Shown here: positions 34,934 through 46,845 of the stretch, piece by piece
Layout of the letters: each line of letters opens with the position of its first letter
Position numbering within the stretch: position 1 is the stretch's first letter
Assembly (NCBI GenBank): GCA_010015655.1
Contig: ML976687.1
Span: forward strand, 486,810 to 550,809
Length of the DNA: 64,000 bases
Direction of reading: 5' to 3'
From: Bimuria novae-zelandiae CBS 107.79
Lineage: Eukaryota; Ascomycota; Dothideomycetes; Pleosporales; Didymosphaeriaceae
Notes under the pieces: generated by a model
What the model saw: only the letters and a program-made list of their open reading frames with translations
What the model was told of the DNA's origin: nothing
Databases searched by the model: none
Made by a program: the position numbers and the translations under genes

Positions 34934-35470
34934 AATGGAAAAGTAGTTTGGGCATCCTGGTTTTGGGGGCGTACAGCAATTGGGCTTGGTGTGGCGTGTT
35001 GAACTTGAGCATTGCATTGCAGGCGTTCGGGTGGGCCCAGGTCCTGGGATGCTTTTGGATACCCTCACGGAAGCTGTTTGGAGTGGTCGACTTTGTCATT
35101 GCTTTGTTTGAATAATATGTACAATTACGAGAACTATTTCATGAACGTGGACTTTACTGCTCGGTACATATTCCACTCCGACGCCGCGAGTGCCAGCCCT
35201 GCACTGGGTGTGGCGCAAAGCGTGCTTGGGTTATGCACGCCCAGACACTAGCGTTCCGCGCCCGCGCCCCTGCTTTGTCCATTGCAAACGTCGAGCCGGC
35301 CAGCCGCATCCGTCGCAACTCATATCTCCACCCGTACCCAACTGGAACTCCAATCCCACTCCCACGACTATATTTGTGTTCTCATCATATCTTTACGCGC
35401 TCGCGCTATCCATGCGACCGATTGACTTTGTCCTTTAAACCAATTGGAAGTGAGCTGAGGGAGAGTGAGG
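34934..35470. other. Intergenic region between tandem + strand genes
   Basis: Holds the 3' end of the Ost-alpha-like gene and the promoter of the next gene. Small overlapping ORFs only; nothing else recognised. Confidence 0.5.
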
Positions 35471-37387
35471 ATGACGGAGTATAACAAAGAAACCGTCGCG
35501 ACGCTTAGGGGGCTGTTGAAGGATAGGGGGATTCCGAGTACGGGGTTGACGCGGAAGGCGCAGATTGTGGAGAAGTTGGAGGAGTGGGATGGGCGCGAGG
35601 GAGGGGGGAAGGCTGAGGAGGAGGGGGAGGGGACGACTGTGGGGGGGACGCCTGAGGTCACCGCGGGCGCGGTGAACGCGCCGGTTTCTGAGAAGGAGAC
35701 GCCTGTGGAGGAGAGTAAGGCGGAGGAAACGGCTGAGGTCACAGCGAACGCGCCGGAGCATAAGGATGAGACACCAGCGGAGGCGACGCCTGAGGGCACA
35801 GCGAACACGCCGGTTCCCGAGGAGACCACCGGTCCCGAAGTGCAGGAGGATGGTATCGCAGCGAGCGCGCCTAAAGACGATTCACAACCTTCTGCAGAGG
35901 CAGCAGATCAAGCCCAATTGGCTAGCGAATCCAATGCGACCGACTTCGCCTGTACGAACAAGACTCCTTCGCCTTCTCCAGACGAGAAACAGTCGATAGA
36001 GAAGCCAGAGCTCGTTCCCAACCCCGAACGATCGTCGACCACAACCGCGGACCCGTCAAGGCTGAACACTGAGGAGCTTGAGGCAGATACTCGGAAGCGC
36101 AAGAGGAGGAGTCAGACACCTGAAATTTCGACGCAAGAAGTTCGCGCGAAGAAACCGAGGCCGAGCGATGATGCTGTGCGCGAGGATGCTCCGGCGCAGG
36201 ACGAGGACACCGTCATGGAACAGAGAGCGCCGGAGGAGGCAGAGAAGGAGCTGGACGAAAAGGCCATGGAGCAAGAGGCCATAAACGGGCACCAACAAGC
36301 GGAGCCGAACGAACCAGACGCACCTGCAGACGAAGATGTCCAAGCACCAAAAGACACCGTCCGAGAACCAGAGTCGCGGCCGCAAACCGAGAAGAAAGAC
36401 CGCTATCGCGAAGCCTTCAAACCAGCCTCGTCATCAACACCCGCAGACGCTCCGCCCGACCTCTACGAAGACCATCGCGCCGTCTCTCCAGCCCTTCACC
36501 CCGCAACGCCCGCCCTCTACATCCGCAACCTCATGCGCCCTCTCCGCCCCGAGCCTCTCCGCGCACACCTCGTATCCCTCGCCTCACCTCCCGGGGCCGA
36601 CCCCGACCCCGACATGTTGACCGCCCTCTTCCTCGACAACATGAAAACCCACGCCCTCGTCCGTTTCGCCTCCACAACCGCCGCAGCGCGCGTCCGCGCC
36701 GCCATGCACGGCACCATCTGGCCGCCCGAGGCCAACCGCAAAGACCTCTGGGTCGACTTCATCCCCGACGCCTCGTGCCAGGTGTGGATCACGCAGGAAG
36801 AAGACGCCATGGCCGCTGAGAAAGAAGCCCGCGCTGCAGGTCGCCCTATTGCCGCTAAGAAGTTTGAGGTTGTTTATGAGCCCTCCTCCTCCGATGCTGA
36901 TGACCGGGACGGAGTAAGCACCTACACCGCCATCTTCCAAGAAGTCGGCGCCTCCGCTGCGCCGTTCAACCCACCCAAAGCCCCACGCAACCATGTACCT
37001 CCCGCCCCCGCCCCCATCCCAGCACCAATCCGCCACTCCGCCGAACAGTCTTTCAAAACCCTCGACGAGCTCTTCTCCTCGACGGCCGCGAAGCCGAAAT
37101 TATACTTCCTCCCCGTGTCCGATGTACGCGCTGAGGCGCGACTCAAGGAACTCGCTCAAGAAACGAGTCGGGATTGGGCGCCGGGCGAGAAGCGCAAGGG
37201 TCGTGGGATGCGCGCGGTGACGAGGCTGGATCAGAAGGTGCGGTTTACGTTTGGAGAAGTGGACAGTGTTGTTGAGGCGGGTGGGGACTTTGGGCCTTGG
37301 AGCGAGAGTGGTGGGGGTGGGGGGTTTAGGGGTAGGGGTGGGTGGAGGGGGAGGGGGAGAGGGGGTGGGTGGAGGAGTGGGCCTTAG
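35471..37387 (+). CDS. Acinus-like SAP/RRM/RSB-motif protein
   Basis: Single exon, 638 aa; the ATG at 35471 (GTGAGGATGACG context) is the only Met start before the SAP domain. Residues ~1-45 form a SAP domain (ETVATLRGLLKDRGIPSTGLTRKAQIVEKL). Residues ~45-330 are Glu/Ala/Pro-rich and disordered, with a basic patch KRKRRSQTP. An RRM-like fold starts near 346 (PALYIRNLMRPL), with HALVRFAS and KDLWVDFIP as core strands. An RSB-type motif KPKLYFLPVSD lies near 541. The C-terminus is an RGG box from about 610. This order matches Acinus, the scaffold of the ASAP complex (with RNPS1 and SAP18) that links exon-junction complexes to splicing in the nucleus; in fungi the role is inferred. Very GC-rich and low complexity at both ends. 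The next gene is convergent. Confidence 0.85.
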   Translation: MTEYNKETVATLRGLLKDRGIPSTGLTRKAQIVEKLEEWDGREGGGKAEEEGEGTTVGGTPEVTAGAVNAPVSEKETPVEESKAEETAEVTANAPEHKDETPAEATPEGTANTPVPEETTGPEVQEDGIAASAPKDDSQPSAEAADQAQLASESNATDFACTNKTPSPSPDEKQSIEKPELVPNPERSSTTTADPSRLNTEELEADTRKRKRRSQTPEISTQEVRAKKPRPSDDAVREDAPAQDEDTVMEQRAPEEAEKELDEKAMEQEAINGHQQAEPNEPDAPADEDVQAPKDTVREPESRPQTEKKDRYREAFKPASSSTPADAPPDLYEDHRAVSPALHPATPALYIRNLMRPLRPEPLRAHLVSLASPPGADPDPDMLTALFLDNMKTHALVRFASTTAAARVRAAMHGTIWPPEANRKDLWVDFIPDASCQVWITQEEDAMAAEKEARAAGRPIAAKKFEVVYEPSSSDADDRDGVSTYTAIFQEVGASAAPFNPPKAPRNHVPPAPAPIPAPIRHSAEQSFKTLDELFSSTAAKPKLYFLPVSDVRAEARLKELAQETSRDWAPGEKRKGRGMRAVTRLDQKVRFTFGEVDSVVEAGGDFGPWSESGGGGGFRGRGGWRGRGRGGGWRSGP

Positions 37388-37944
37388 TGGGTGGAGGAGG
37401 GAGGGGTGAGATACTTTTGCTGGGTATGATTGGGGATCGGAACCTTATTGTCTAGATAACTCCACCACGCGAGGTCGGCTTCAGTAAGCAGATGCCGTGC
37501 ACCCTCGATAGGATAGCTTGTAAGAATTTACGGCACGGCGTTGTAGATACACATCGATTGCATTGTCAGCAGAGTCAGCTCACCTATCCGTGCATTCCCA
37601 TCTGTTCCACACAAACCACAACACTAGGAAAAGTGTGCCGAACGGCTACCTCGATGCAACCAGCATCTTACCCACAAAAGAAAGGGTTCCAACGCCCAGT
37701 AATGCAAGAATGCGCACCCTTCCTACCCATACCGTACAGGTCAACACACAAAGCAAAAGCAGGAGTCCTATCCAAACTGAACCGAAAAAAAGAAGATAGG
37801 ACAAGACAGGACAAAAGAGGAAAGGGCAAGAAATAGGCAAGCGCTGTAGCCACAAACGCTCGGGTATCGCCTCCGTCCCCACACCAGCTCCACCCCTACC
37901 ATCCACGGCCATCAGCCTCCCCTCCAGAAGCGCCCAACCCACCC
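37388..37944. other. Convergent intergenic region
   Basis: Separates the 3' ends of two convergent genes. One + ORF (37492-37836) overlaps a minus ORF and shows no domain. Probably 3' UTRs. Confidence 0.5.
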
Positions 37945-40900
37945 CTACGTCTGCTCCTCCCTCGGACTCATCGTCCCCGTCTCCCTCTTCCTCCTAACCG
38001 CACCCTTCAGCACCCTCAACTTCTCCTCCGTCGTCCGTATCGCCTCATCAATCTGGCGCTCCCTGATCCCCTCGTCGGCCAACTTACTCTGGATCTCCTG
38101 GCCCTGGAGCACGCCGGGGGTAACGGCGCTGTGCACGCGGTCGAGCGCGACGCGCTCCTCGAGCCACTTCCACAGCTCCGCTTCTTCGGAGCGCCAGATC
38201 TGCTCGTAGGCGACTTGGCGGTGGGCGAAGGAGAGATGTGCGTGCGGACCGAGGGAGGCGGTTGGGGCGCGGAAGAACCACACGTATATGAGCAGGGTGC
38301 CGAGGATGAAGATGAAGGCTTGCGTTGTGAGGAGGATGTCGAGGATGGAAACGAGGGGGCTGGGGAGCATGCTGCGGAGCGGATCGAGAGGGCCCCAGCT
38401 CGGCTCCTTGGGTTGAGCGGCGGTGGGCGTAGCTGCTGGCGAGGGGATGGATACTGAGTCGTCTGTGATCTGGGCTTTTGAGCGCTTCTTGCCTTTGCCA
38501 CCTTTGCCGGGTGCTCTGGGAGCGGCGTTTCTAACGACTGCTGTGCGCAGCGCGGCGCTGAGACTGGTGGCATATGACAGTTGACCGTCGTTGGCACCCT
38601 TTTCGATTGGACCTAGATGAGTCAGCATAGAGAGGGCACGTCGTATTGGACAACTAACCCTTGAGCCAACTCTTACCACTCCATTCGACTGTGAATGTCA
38701 TGACAAGCCGCGTGCTGTTGTTAGGTCCCCACATCAGACAATACCTCGTCTTCGTTAGGAAAACATTGCCGCTAGGCACGTCCGGAGTCTGCGTGCTGCA
38801 AAGCACCGTGATGGCCTTGTCGAAGCTGAACTGCTCCACCGTCGAAGTGATCATGCACCGCGTCTTGCTAGGTCCAATACCACCACCGAGAGGCTTGATG
38901 TATTGAAAGGTCATGGTCTTGTGCGTCTCATCCAGTCCCTTCCCATCGTCTTCCAACTGCAATTCGGTCGACTTTTGGTCTTCGATCAACCATTTGCGCA
39001 TAAACGCACCGGAAGCCGGGCCAAACATGAGACTGTACACCTTCCCGAGAGGCGCCGGAATGGTTGTATCGATGAGGAGTTTGTCGTAGTGCTGATCGTT
39101 GTCGCCACATTCTGTAGCCGCGTGAGTCGCAGCGCCAGGGAAATCTTGAGCAGTCGGTGCGCCATTTGCAACAGCTTCTGTACTGTCGATCAGTTTGGTC
39201 GACCCTCCACTGACGGCTTGCGCTATCGCGGCGCTTGCTTTGCGGGTCTCGCCCGATATTGACTCCCGCTCACTGCCATCAATGCTGCCTTCACCAGCTT
39301 CCGTAAAACTACCGATGCCGTCCTCCTCCTCGTCCTCGTCATAGACCTCATCGTCGGAGTCCTGGTCTGAAACTTCGTCGCTAGCGATGGATTCCGCCTT
39401 TTCCGTTTTGTCCCCCGTTCCAGATCCGTCGAGAGCAACGCCATTGAGGGAAGATTTTAGGTTTGGATGTGAGATTTTCCAGATGCCAATTATCAAATCG
39501 TAAGTCGCATCTCGGGTGAGGAAAGACGCGAAGACGTTGCGTGCGTGCAGGGTTTGAATCACAATGGCATTCGGAAAGACGACTGCGGTTGACTTCTTCT
39601 CCACCGAAACAACTTCGTCAAAGCTAATTACTAGGTTCGTGACCCAGCCAAGGATGTTGCTGGAAAAACAAAGGTGGCCTTCGGAAACGTATAACCGTCC
39701 GTGCAGCAGAATCTCTTTCTGAAGAGCAGCGCTATAGTCTTCGATGAGATAATCGTCCTCGGGAACGCTCTTGAAAAGAGCGTGAAAGTCCTTGTTTCGT
39801 TTCGAAGAAGCCACTGCAAAGCCGGTACCGTTGAGGCGTTGTCCACTCACCGAAGCTTGCGGTGCCAAAGTGTGTGTGCTGGCGCCAATGGCAGCGGCTA
39901 TCGTATTGCCAGTTGTAGCGGAGCTGCCCCTATGCCGCCTTCTTCGTCCACCACTAATGCGACTTCGGATGCTGCCTTGCCGCTGAATAGGAGCAGAGGC
40001 TGGAGAATCAGTGACTTCTTGTCGGGGGGGAGACATTGCACCAGCCGTTGTAGTCGTTCGTCCTGACGTTGCGGTGAGTGATCTTGGACGGTCATCATTG
40101 ACAATGGTCGATGGCTCCGCCGCATAAGCAGCCGACACCGCTTGCGCCGCCGCCATATCAGATGCCCTTGCCGAAACCTCGTCAGCCTTTAAAGGCAGTT
40201 GCGTCGTTGAAGACATGGGGCTATGATCCGAACTATCGGATATTCCAAGATGAGCCAAACTCAAACTTCCAGAGCCAAGGGTCTCTACGGCAAGTCTCCG
40301 CTTCTCAGACCCAGGGTCGTCGATCGGTTGTATGTTTGCGGGTCCAATAACCTCCTCTCCATCAACCTCTTCAGATTTTTGGTCCTCGTTTTTTTGTTGG
40401 TTTACTGGTTTGTTTTTGTTTTGAGCGGCGCTGTTAGCGATGGTAGTGCTCAACGTGTTTGCAGCGTTCTGAGCCGCCGAGAATACGGAAGAAAAGAAGC
40501 CGCTAGGTGACTGAGGAGGAACTGCGGTACCACCTGGCGTCTTAGCTTCTTCAATAGTAGGCGTCAACGGTACTGTGATAGAATTGGATAGCCTGCTAGG
40601 GGGGTTTGTGGCTGAGCGGGCACGTCTGTGCGATATCATATTACCCGAGGGTGAGACGACCACATTCAGGTTTGGCTGTGCAGCACCGTGCTTACCCCCG
40701 TTCTTCGCACTCGAGGATGATGCAGGGGAAACAGGTCGTGCATCAATGGGTGTTGGGGGTGTCACCACTGTGGTGGGCGCTTCGGCTAGATTTGGTAGGG
40801 TGGCAGGGATCTGGGTGAAGATGCGACCAGGCCTAGGTAGCGACGACGCAGACTGCGTGTCCTTACTGGCATGTATCTGTATTTGTGGTGGTGACGCCTG

Positions 40901-42048
40901 CAGCTCACCGTCATCCACAAGCCTGGTATCCCGCTTCTTCCCTCCGAACAACGCCCCAAGACCTCCACTAGTGCTTGGACGAGCAGCCTCAGTTGTATCA
41001 GACGTCGGCTTTGGAGACGTGGATCGCCGTGTAGGCACAAATGCCTCTTTGAGCTTGCTCACAGGCGAAGCGCCCCGTTTGGCGGAGGCTACGTCGAAGG
41101 TCTTAGCGTATCGTGGGGTTGGCGGCTCCTCGGAGGATGCAGTGGAGTCTATGAGGGTTGGTTCGGACGGCGCAGCAGAATCGAGCGTCTCGGAATTGAT
41201 CAATGGCGAAGAAAGCGTAAGGTAGCCAGCGTGGGATTGATGCGGGGATATATCAGGCCGCACTGGAGAGCTATGGTGTGTTAGCAGTGACGCGCAAGCC
41301 GGGTGCGTAAGGTGTGGAACAAAGAAAATAGCGAATGCGAAGGTCCAGACACCACAACTGTTAAAAAAAAAAATAGGAAATAGAAAAGGACTGTCTTAGT
41401 AGGAAGTGCGTGCGGTGACGATGTGGGGAAGTTCGGAGCGTGGCCAGAAGGCTGCTGGCGAATGCGTCAAAGCGCATGCCGATTTGCCAGCATCTCGCCC
41501 TTGGCTCCGTCCGAGACGCGCACATGCCACAGTTCTGGCACTCCAAACGAGGGGGAAACGAATACAACGAGGAAACGAAACTAGCGTAGAATTACTCACG
41601 ATTCTGCATCGGAGTCCTCAGTCAGGAGGCTGCTCGTGACGCTCTTGTGGAGAGCTAGTGATTCCTCGCTCCGGAAGCGCGCGTCATCGCCGGGAGCCTT
41701 GATGGTGGGCATATCTGGTAGAGGCGGCACGTCTGCAGTCGTATCTCCCGGAGAGATATCGCCCTGCATGGATTTGCGGCGCGCCTTGCGGCCTTTGAAC
41801 AGCTTCGTGACCTTGCGACGGTGCGAAGACGTTTCACTAGAAGCATCTTCGGAGCCGCGACTCTTCCTCCTGTCCAAGGCACCGTCGCCGGGACTCATCA
41901 GGTCACTGCCGGCATCGCCATGACCGTCGCTGCTCGTGATGGACGTCGTCGAGGAGCTGAAGCCGCCTTTCGGTGCAGCGAGCGAATTGTCTCTGCTGTT
42001 CGCGCCCAGGGATGACGTCGTGCTGCGCGCTCGATCGACGGCTGCCAT
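37945..42048 (-). CDS. LAM/Ltc-type sterol transfer protein (GRAM-VASt-TM)
   Basis: Model: complement(37945..38612, 38659..41270, 41600..42048), 3,729 nt, 1,242 aa. Residues 1-~630 are Ser/Thr/Pro-rich and disordered. A GRAM domain spans about 635-755 (NKDFHALFKSVPEDDYLIED, LHGRLYVSEGHLCFSSNILG). An acidic stretch and then one VASt domain follow at about 875-1040 (LIDTTIPAPLGKVYSLMFG, TRLVMTFTVEWSGKSWLKG). A single TM helix lies at about 1110-1132 (LLTTQAFIFILGTLLIYVWFF), followed by a C-terminal coiled coil. One VASt domain and a C-terminal TM resemble yeast Lam5/Lam6 (Ltc1), ER-anchored proteins that move sterol at membrane contact sites. Intron 2 (38613-38658, 46 nt) splits WLKG. Intron 1 (41271-41599, 329 nt) is long; the acceptor ACCATAG with a GCTAAC branch keeps frame (GAA-TC|C). 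It shares a divergent promoter with the MIT-domain gene. Confidence 0.9.
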
Positions 42049-42718
42049 TTCGAGGTATCACGGTTCGCTCGACGCGGTGAAGAGGTACTCGAATTGTAAT
42101 GCGAAGGGCAGGCTACCATGCAAACATGGCTTCGTAAAGATGCGCGAGGTTGGTGGCTTGTACGTTCCGTCTGTTTGCTCGGCGCCACGGTTTTGTGCAC
42201 TTCTGGGACGGCGGGCGCGAATTGATCCTGATGGTGATGGGCGGCGTAGTCTGACCAGCAGTGGGTGCAAGTAAAAGTGCCCGGGGTCCCTGAACTGGGA
42301 AGACGATGGATGGCGGTGCTGTTGCGGGGAACCAGGCACTACAATAGAGCACTGAACGACGGATGGGTGAACGAGCTGGTGGTCAGTAGCTCAAGGCGAA
42401 AGTGTAGCGCGTGTGCGACAGGTAAGTAACTGTCGGGCAATATACGCGTTTCACACCAGCTCGGGCTTGTTCAGGCACCTCCGTTTTGTGGTCGAGGATG
42501 CGATGCGCCTCAGCCTCGCTGTGCCACAATGACATGGAGACAAGGGAGGACTCCGAGGAGTATGATCATCGTCATGGGTGGTTGCTCGCTCACACTGGTC
42601 CCGGTCTAGTGAACTGTCTCGTTGCCTTTACCACACGCTTGCAACCCATGGCCCCGTGCTACTTCCACAACGCCTACTCACACCAACTTCGACATGCGCC
42701 AGCTAGACATAGATTATT
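42049..42718. promoter_or_regulatory. Divergent promoter region of the LAM-type and MIT-domain genes
   Basis: 670 bp between the start codons of two divergent genes. Short ORFs here have no domains. No specific binding site was identified. Confidence 0.5.
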
Positions 42719-44516
42719 ATGGAGTCTGCGCCCCTTATTCGAGCTCAGGAGCACGTCCGCAACGCCTCCGCCGCGACCTATGCTGGCGATCTCGCGAGGG
42801 CGGGGCAGGAACATGAGCTCGCCGCCGCCGCCTTTCACGAAGGCCTGAGTTGCACCAAGAACGCGGAGGTGCGTACCGTGCACGCTATGGAAAGAAACCT
42901 AAAATCTCACATAGCAACAGTCTCTACGCCTCATAGCGCTCCTCGAAAACAACCACCGCAGCCATGCGCGCCGCATCAAGGCAGACCCGCGCAAAGAGCG
43001 GAAGCGGGACAAGAACGTCCAACCTGCAGAGGACGCCGCGGAATCTGCCACTACCTCACCGCCGTCGACGAACATAGCGAGCCGACCCGCTTCTCCTCCC
43101 GTCTCTGCGTCCCCAACACGCGCACCCTCGCGTCGCCGACTGCCGCAGTCGTCCATCGCTAGCAACCTCGCCGAAGCGCGTGGCATAGGTCCCCGTCGAG
43201 GCACACCAAGCAACGCTTCCGTCTCCGTCACGAATGCGTTAGCCAACCGCAATGAACCAGCTTCTACGCCAGTGCGAGACATGCTGTCGCGCAAGGTAGA
43301 AGCCAGCAGGTCACCGCCATCCTCAAACCAGGAAGAGCCGGTTTCTGTTGCCCGTCAAAGCACTCCCTCAGCTACGGAGGACAGCTTCAGAAGATTCTAC
43401 TCTGCCTTTGGGAGCGTCATGTCCGCCATCACACCCCCGCTAGCCTTCACAGCTCTCCCGCTTAACTTGTCCCCTCCGACTCAAGTGGACGAAACACCGC
43501 CGAAGGAATCCAAACGCTCCAAGTCCAAGTCGAGAACCCACTCCCCCGAAGCTTCGCGCACAGTCAAATCCTCTGAACCTGACCTTGCCGCCCTCATAAG
43601 CAAACCCGCCCTTCGCTCGCTTCGCGAAGATGGCAGCGCGCCTCTCGGGCCTAACGAATCTTTCTACCTCGTCCCTACCTCTGGTGGCACTGTGTCCTAC
43701 GCGAACATTCTACAAAACCCCAACGCGCCTCATCACCCTCACCCTCACCACGCCGCGCGAGACTCACACCTCGCCTCCATCGAAGAAGCAGACAACGAGT
43801 CCGGCCTCAAAGGCTCCTCCCACGAAGAGTTCGTCGACGCCCGTGAGACCGTCGGGCCGCCCTCCCCAACCGCATCACGACGTCCTCGCTCGCGCGGCCA
43901 GACAACGACCAGTGTGACAGCAGTGCGCAGTATACCAGCGGGCCGCGGCTCGGGCTTGAAGACATTCGAAGAGATTAGCTTGGAAAACGAGACCCTCAAA
44001 GCCACCGTCGACAAGCAAGCCAAGCGCCTCTCCATGTGGGAAACAACTTCGCAGTCTTCCTACAACGCGCTCGCGCAATCGTTCCGCGCCCGCAAAATGC
44101 CCTCGGACCCCTCCGCTCTCGCGCAAGCCCTCGCCATGGGCGCGAACGCTATACCGCAGGCCCTGCCGTCTCCGACGGCCGGACCCTCGGCGCCACCACA
44201 TACGGATCCTGACCTTGCGAAGCGACTGGCTGAGCTGGAAGCTCAGGTTGCAGAACGCAATGCGAGATTAGATGAGCTGGCAAAGGACAACGATAAGTTG
44301 GAGCGGGAGAACAAGAAGCATAGCGAAGTTCTGGGGAGGTATAGAGATCAGTGGGAGAAGCTGAAAGCCGGGGCACGCAAAAGGGATATGGAGAAGAGAG
44401 CCGCGCGGACAAAGGCAGCTAGTGAGACAACCAGGGAGTCTGAGAAGGAGGGTGAGAAGACCCCGGAGGAGGTTGAAGCTATTGAGGCGGAGGAGCCGGG
44501 GTTCGGGAAGGCGTAG
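42719..44516 (+). CDS. MIT-domain coiled-coil protein
   Basis: Model: join(42719..42868, 42915..44516), 583 aa. The 46-nt intron (GTGCGT donor, CACATAG acceptor) is phase 0 and joins two halves of an N-terminal MIT-like helical bundle (residues ~1-75): RAQEHVRNASAATYAGDLARAGQEH / GLSCTKNAE then QQSLRLIALLENNHRSHARRI. Without this splice the first ORF runs out of frame. The middle is disordered (Ser/Pro-rich), with DSFRRFYSAFGSVMSAI as a possible helix near 215. Two coiled coils follow, at about 395-440 (LKTFEEISLENETLKATVDKQ) and 480-550 (LAKRLAELEAQVAERN...). MIT domains bind ESCRT-III tails or related membrane machinery. The exact role of this fungal protein is not known to me. Confidence 0.85.
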
Positions 44517-44859
44517 AATCTTTTCGTTGTGTGCGTGGGAGAGATGAGCTAGGCTATCCGTTACCCGAGGACTGTGCGGGATACCTTGAGGAAGTAGAGG
44601 GGTGGCGTGGTCTCTCGTATAGTTGGGTAAGGTGACGAATGGTTGGGCTCGGACGGTATTTCTCCCACGCGGCGGTGAGACGGCGTAGAGTTTTTGTTTA
44701 TGATACCCTTCTGCAATCAAACATATCTTCAATACCTTTCCTTTTCTTGGCCTTTGGCGATGCGCTTCATCATCGCTAGCAGATCCGATCGTGCTCAGTA
44801 TACGAGTACGTCACATGGTAATGCGGCCAGAGCGAGGAAACTCGCGTAAAAACAAAGCC
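44517..44859. other. 3' flank of the MIT-domain gene
   Basis: Unique sequence of normal composition; the minus-strand ORF 44268-44732 is a shadow of the upstream gene. Nothing else recognised. Confidence 0.5.
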
Positions 44860-46578
44860 CACCATATTTTAGACAGCAGCACGGCTCGAGCCATGTCTAT
44901 TCCATCAATACCCTTTTAGAACCTCCCATATTGAACTGATCCTCAGACTTTTGGCACCATGGGTGTGGCCAGTGTTCGTTTTTAGTCCGGCTCCTGCTAG
45001 AGGAGAGTTATGTAAGAAGCCAAGTTGCAAGAATTAGGGTGATTTATAGGGCTTGAGCAGTGCGTATCATCATCACTAGTATCCACGCCACGCGAGGAGA
45101 GGTGAGTGGAGGAACGGACGAACACGCAGTCTTCCATAAGGTATTCAAAGGTGGCTCTGAGGCCCCAGTGGAACCAATGCCATAGCGGGGCAGTATGCGC
45201 TTTTTAGACACTCTATATCGAGCTTCTTCCCTGATTTTTGGTTACATGTCTGCTGTGAATCGTAATTTTAGTCCCGCTGCCGCTGGGGGAAAGTTGTGTA
45301 AGGAGGAGGAATAAGAGCAGAAGGGAGACGTTTTATATATAATTTCCGCGCTTGAGCAGTGCGTGTCATCATCACCGGCACCCAGGTCATGCAGGTAGGG
45401 AAGGGCTTACTGCAGGCGAGATCCGAAGCCTTCCATAGAATGCTGCAGGGAGGCTTTTTTAGACACCAACGCAGCCGAAGCCATGGTGGGCCAGCATCGT
45501 CCTTTTTAGACACTCCATGTCACGGTCTACCCACAATTTTTGCTCACATACTGCATTTCGAGCATGTTTTTAGTCCCGCTGCTGTGGGGAGAGTTGTGTT
45601 GTGAGGAGGTACTGAAGTGGAATAGGTAGGCTTTTATATGCCTTCGTGCCCTTCTTGCCTGCCTGGGTGTGCGCATCATCATCATCACTGCCGTCTCAAC
45701 TATACAAGCACGGGACGCAGAAATAACTGCGGGCAACACTCAAAGTCTTCCATGAGATTGGCAGAGATGGGGGTTTTTTTTTTTTTTTTTTTTGCATGAA
45801 TTTCGCAAGGATGGTTTTTAAATACCGACGCAGCCCAGCGCATAGCTCTGCGGTAAGTTTCTTTTGTAGAGACGTCATGTCGACCAGTAGAAGCGCTTTT
45901 AGTCACATGTTTGCTGTGAATCGTGTTTTTAGTCCCGCTGCCGCTGGGGGATGGTGTGTAAGGAGGAGGCCAAGAAGAGCAGAAGAGAAGGTTTTATATC
46001 TAATACTGGCTTGGGCGTTTGCGTTATCATCATCACCATCGACCGTGCGCATGACGCAGTACTGCAGGCGAGTCCCAAGGCTTCCATGAGATTCGCAAGC
46101 GTGGGTTCGCCAACGCGACCCAAGCCATGTGAAATTCGCAAGGATGGTTTTTTTATGACACCAACGCGACCAAGCCATGTGAAGTAAATAGGTCGCTTTT
46201 TAGACCCAACATATCGACTCCGTCACTTCGCTTTTAGTCCCACTGCCGCTGGGGGAGAGTTGTGTGCAGAGGTAGAGAAGTGGATAGGGTGAGTGTTATA
46301 CACTTCCGTTCCTGAATCGTGTTGACCACTATCACCACTAGCCGGAAACAGCACTTAATACTGCGTGCTAACTTGGAAAGCCGCACGAAATATGAGTCCG
46401 TGGCTTTAGAAGGAGGCACAGCCCGGTGCATAGTTCTGCGGGAAGTTCCTTTTTAGAGCGTCTGTGCAGTTGCTGGGATAACATTTTAGACACATATTGC
46501 GTAAGGTGAGAGATTTTAGTCGCGCTACTACGGGAGCAGAGTTGTGAGGAGGCGGGGAGTAGTGGAAGGAAGGGTTTT
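44860..46578. repeat. Imperfect tandem repeat, six ~300-bp units
   Basis: A core reading TTTTAGTCCCGCTGCCGCTG, followed by GGGGGAGAGTTGTGTAAGGAGG, recurs with its AGTCC at 44984, 45270, 45572, 45931, 46236 and 46518. Spacings are 286, 302, 359, 305 and 282 bp. Each unit also has TCATCATCATCAC-like, TTTTTAGACACYMAA-like and TCTTCCATRAGATT/GAAGCCTTCCAT segments in the same order. A T-run of about 20 interrupts the third-to-fourth spacing and explains part of its extra length. No RIP signature, no domain in any frame. Minus-strand ORFs in three units end with the same PQRQ(R/W)D peptide, which only reflects the repeated core. The sixth unit is cut by the copia element at 46579. Confidence 0.85.
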
Positions 46579-46828
46579 TGTCTGCACTGCCTCGCCTTCC
46601 GCGCTAAGGGAACTGTGTAACCCAATCATACCCTTGTACCCCCTCACTTCCAGTTAACCTGATACTGTACCGAAACCCCTTCGCCTCCACACCACCTGGT
46701 ACTCGCTCACATCCACGAGAACTGGAAGGAAGGTATATAGAACTATTACAGAACACATAGACAATACAGACACTAGATACCAAAGACAGAGAGTTACTTG
46801 TTCATTCCTTGCTACCTGTAAACCGACA
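46579..46828 (+). repeat. 5' LTR of the + strand copia element
   Basis: TGTCTGCACTGCC...AACCGACA, 250 bp. Reading both copies side by side I find one difference from 52511-52760 (C/T at base 4). Rich in CA/TG, so not RIP-mutated. A TATATAGAAC sequence near 46734 could be a TATA box. Confidence 0.95.
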
Positions 46829-46845
46829 CTAATCAGTAGTTACCC
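46829..46845 (+). other. Putative primer-binding site of the copia family
   Basis: CTAATCAGTAGTTAC directly follows the 5' LTR. In the minus-strand copia element the corresponding bases (plus 27358-27372) read CTGATTAGTGGTTGC. They agree at all but transition sites, so the primer site is conserved between the two. The matching tRNA was not identified. Confidence 0.5.

Noticed and set aside
45268..46431. Minus-strand ORFs ending in PQRQRD/PQRQWD
   Set aside because: Shared ending comes from the tandem-repeat core; the rest of the peptides is not conserved.
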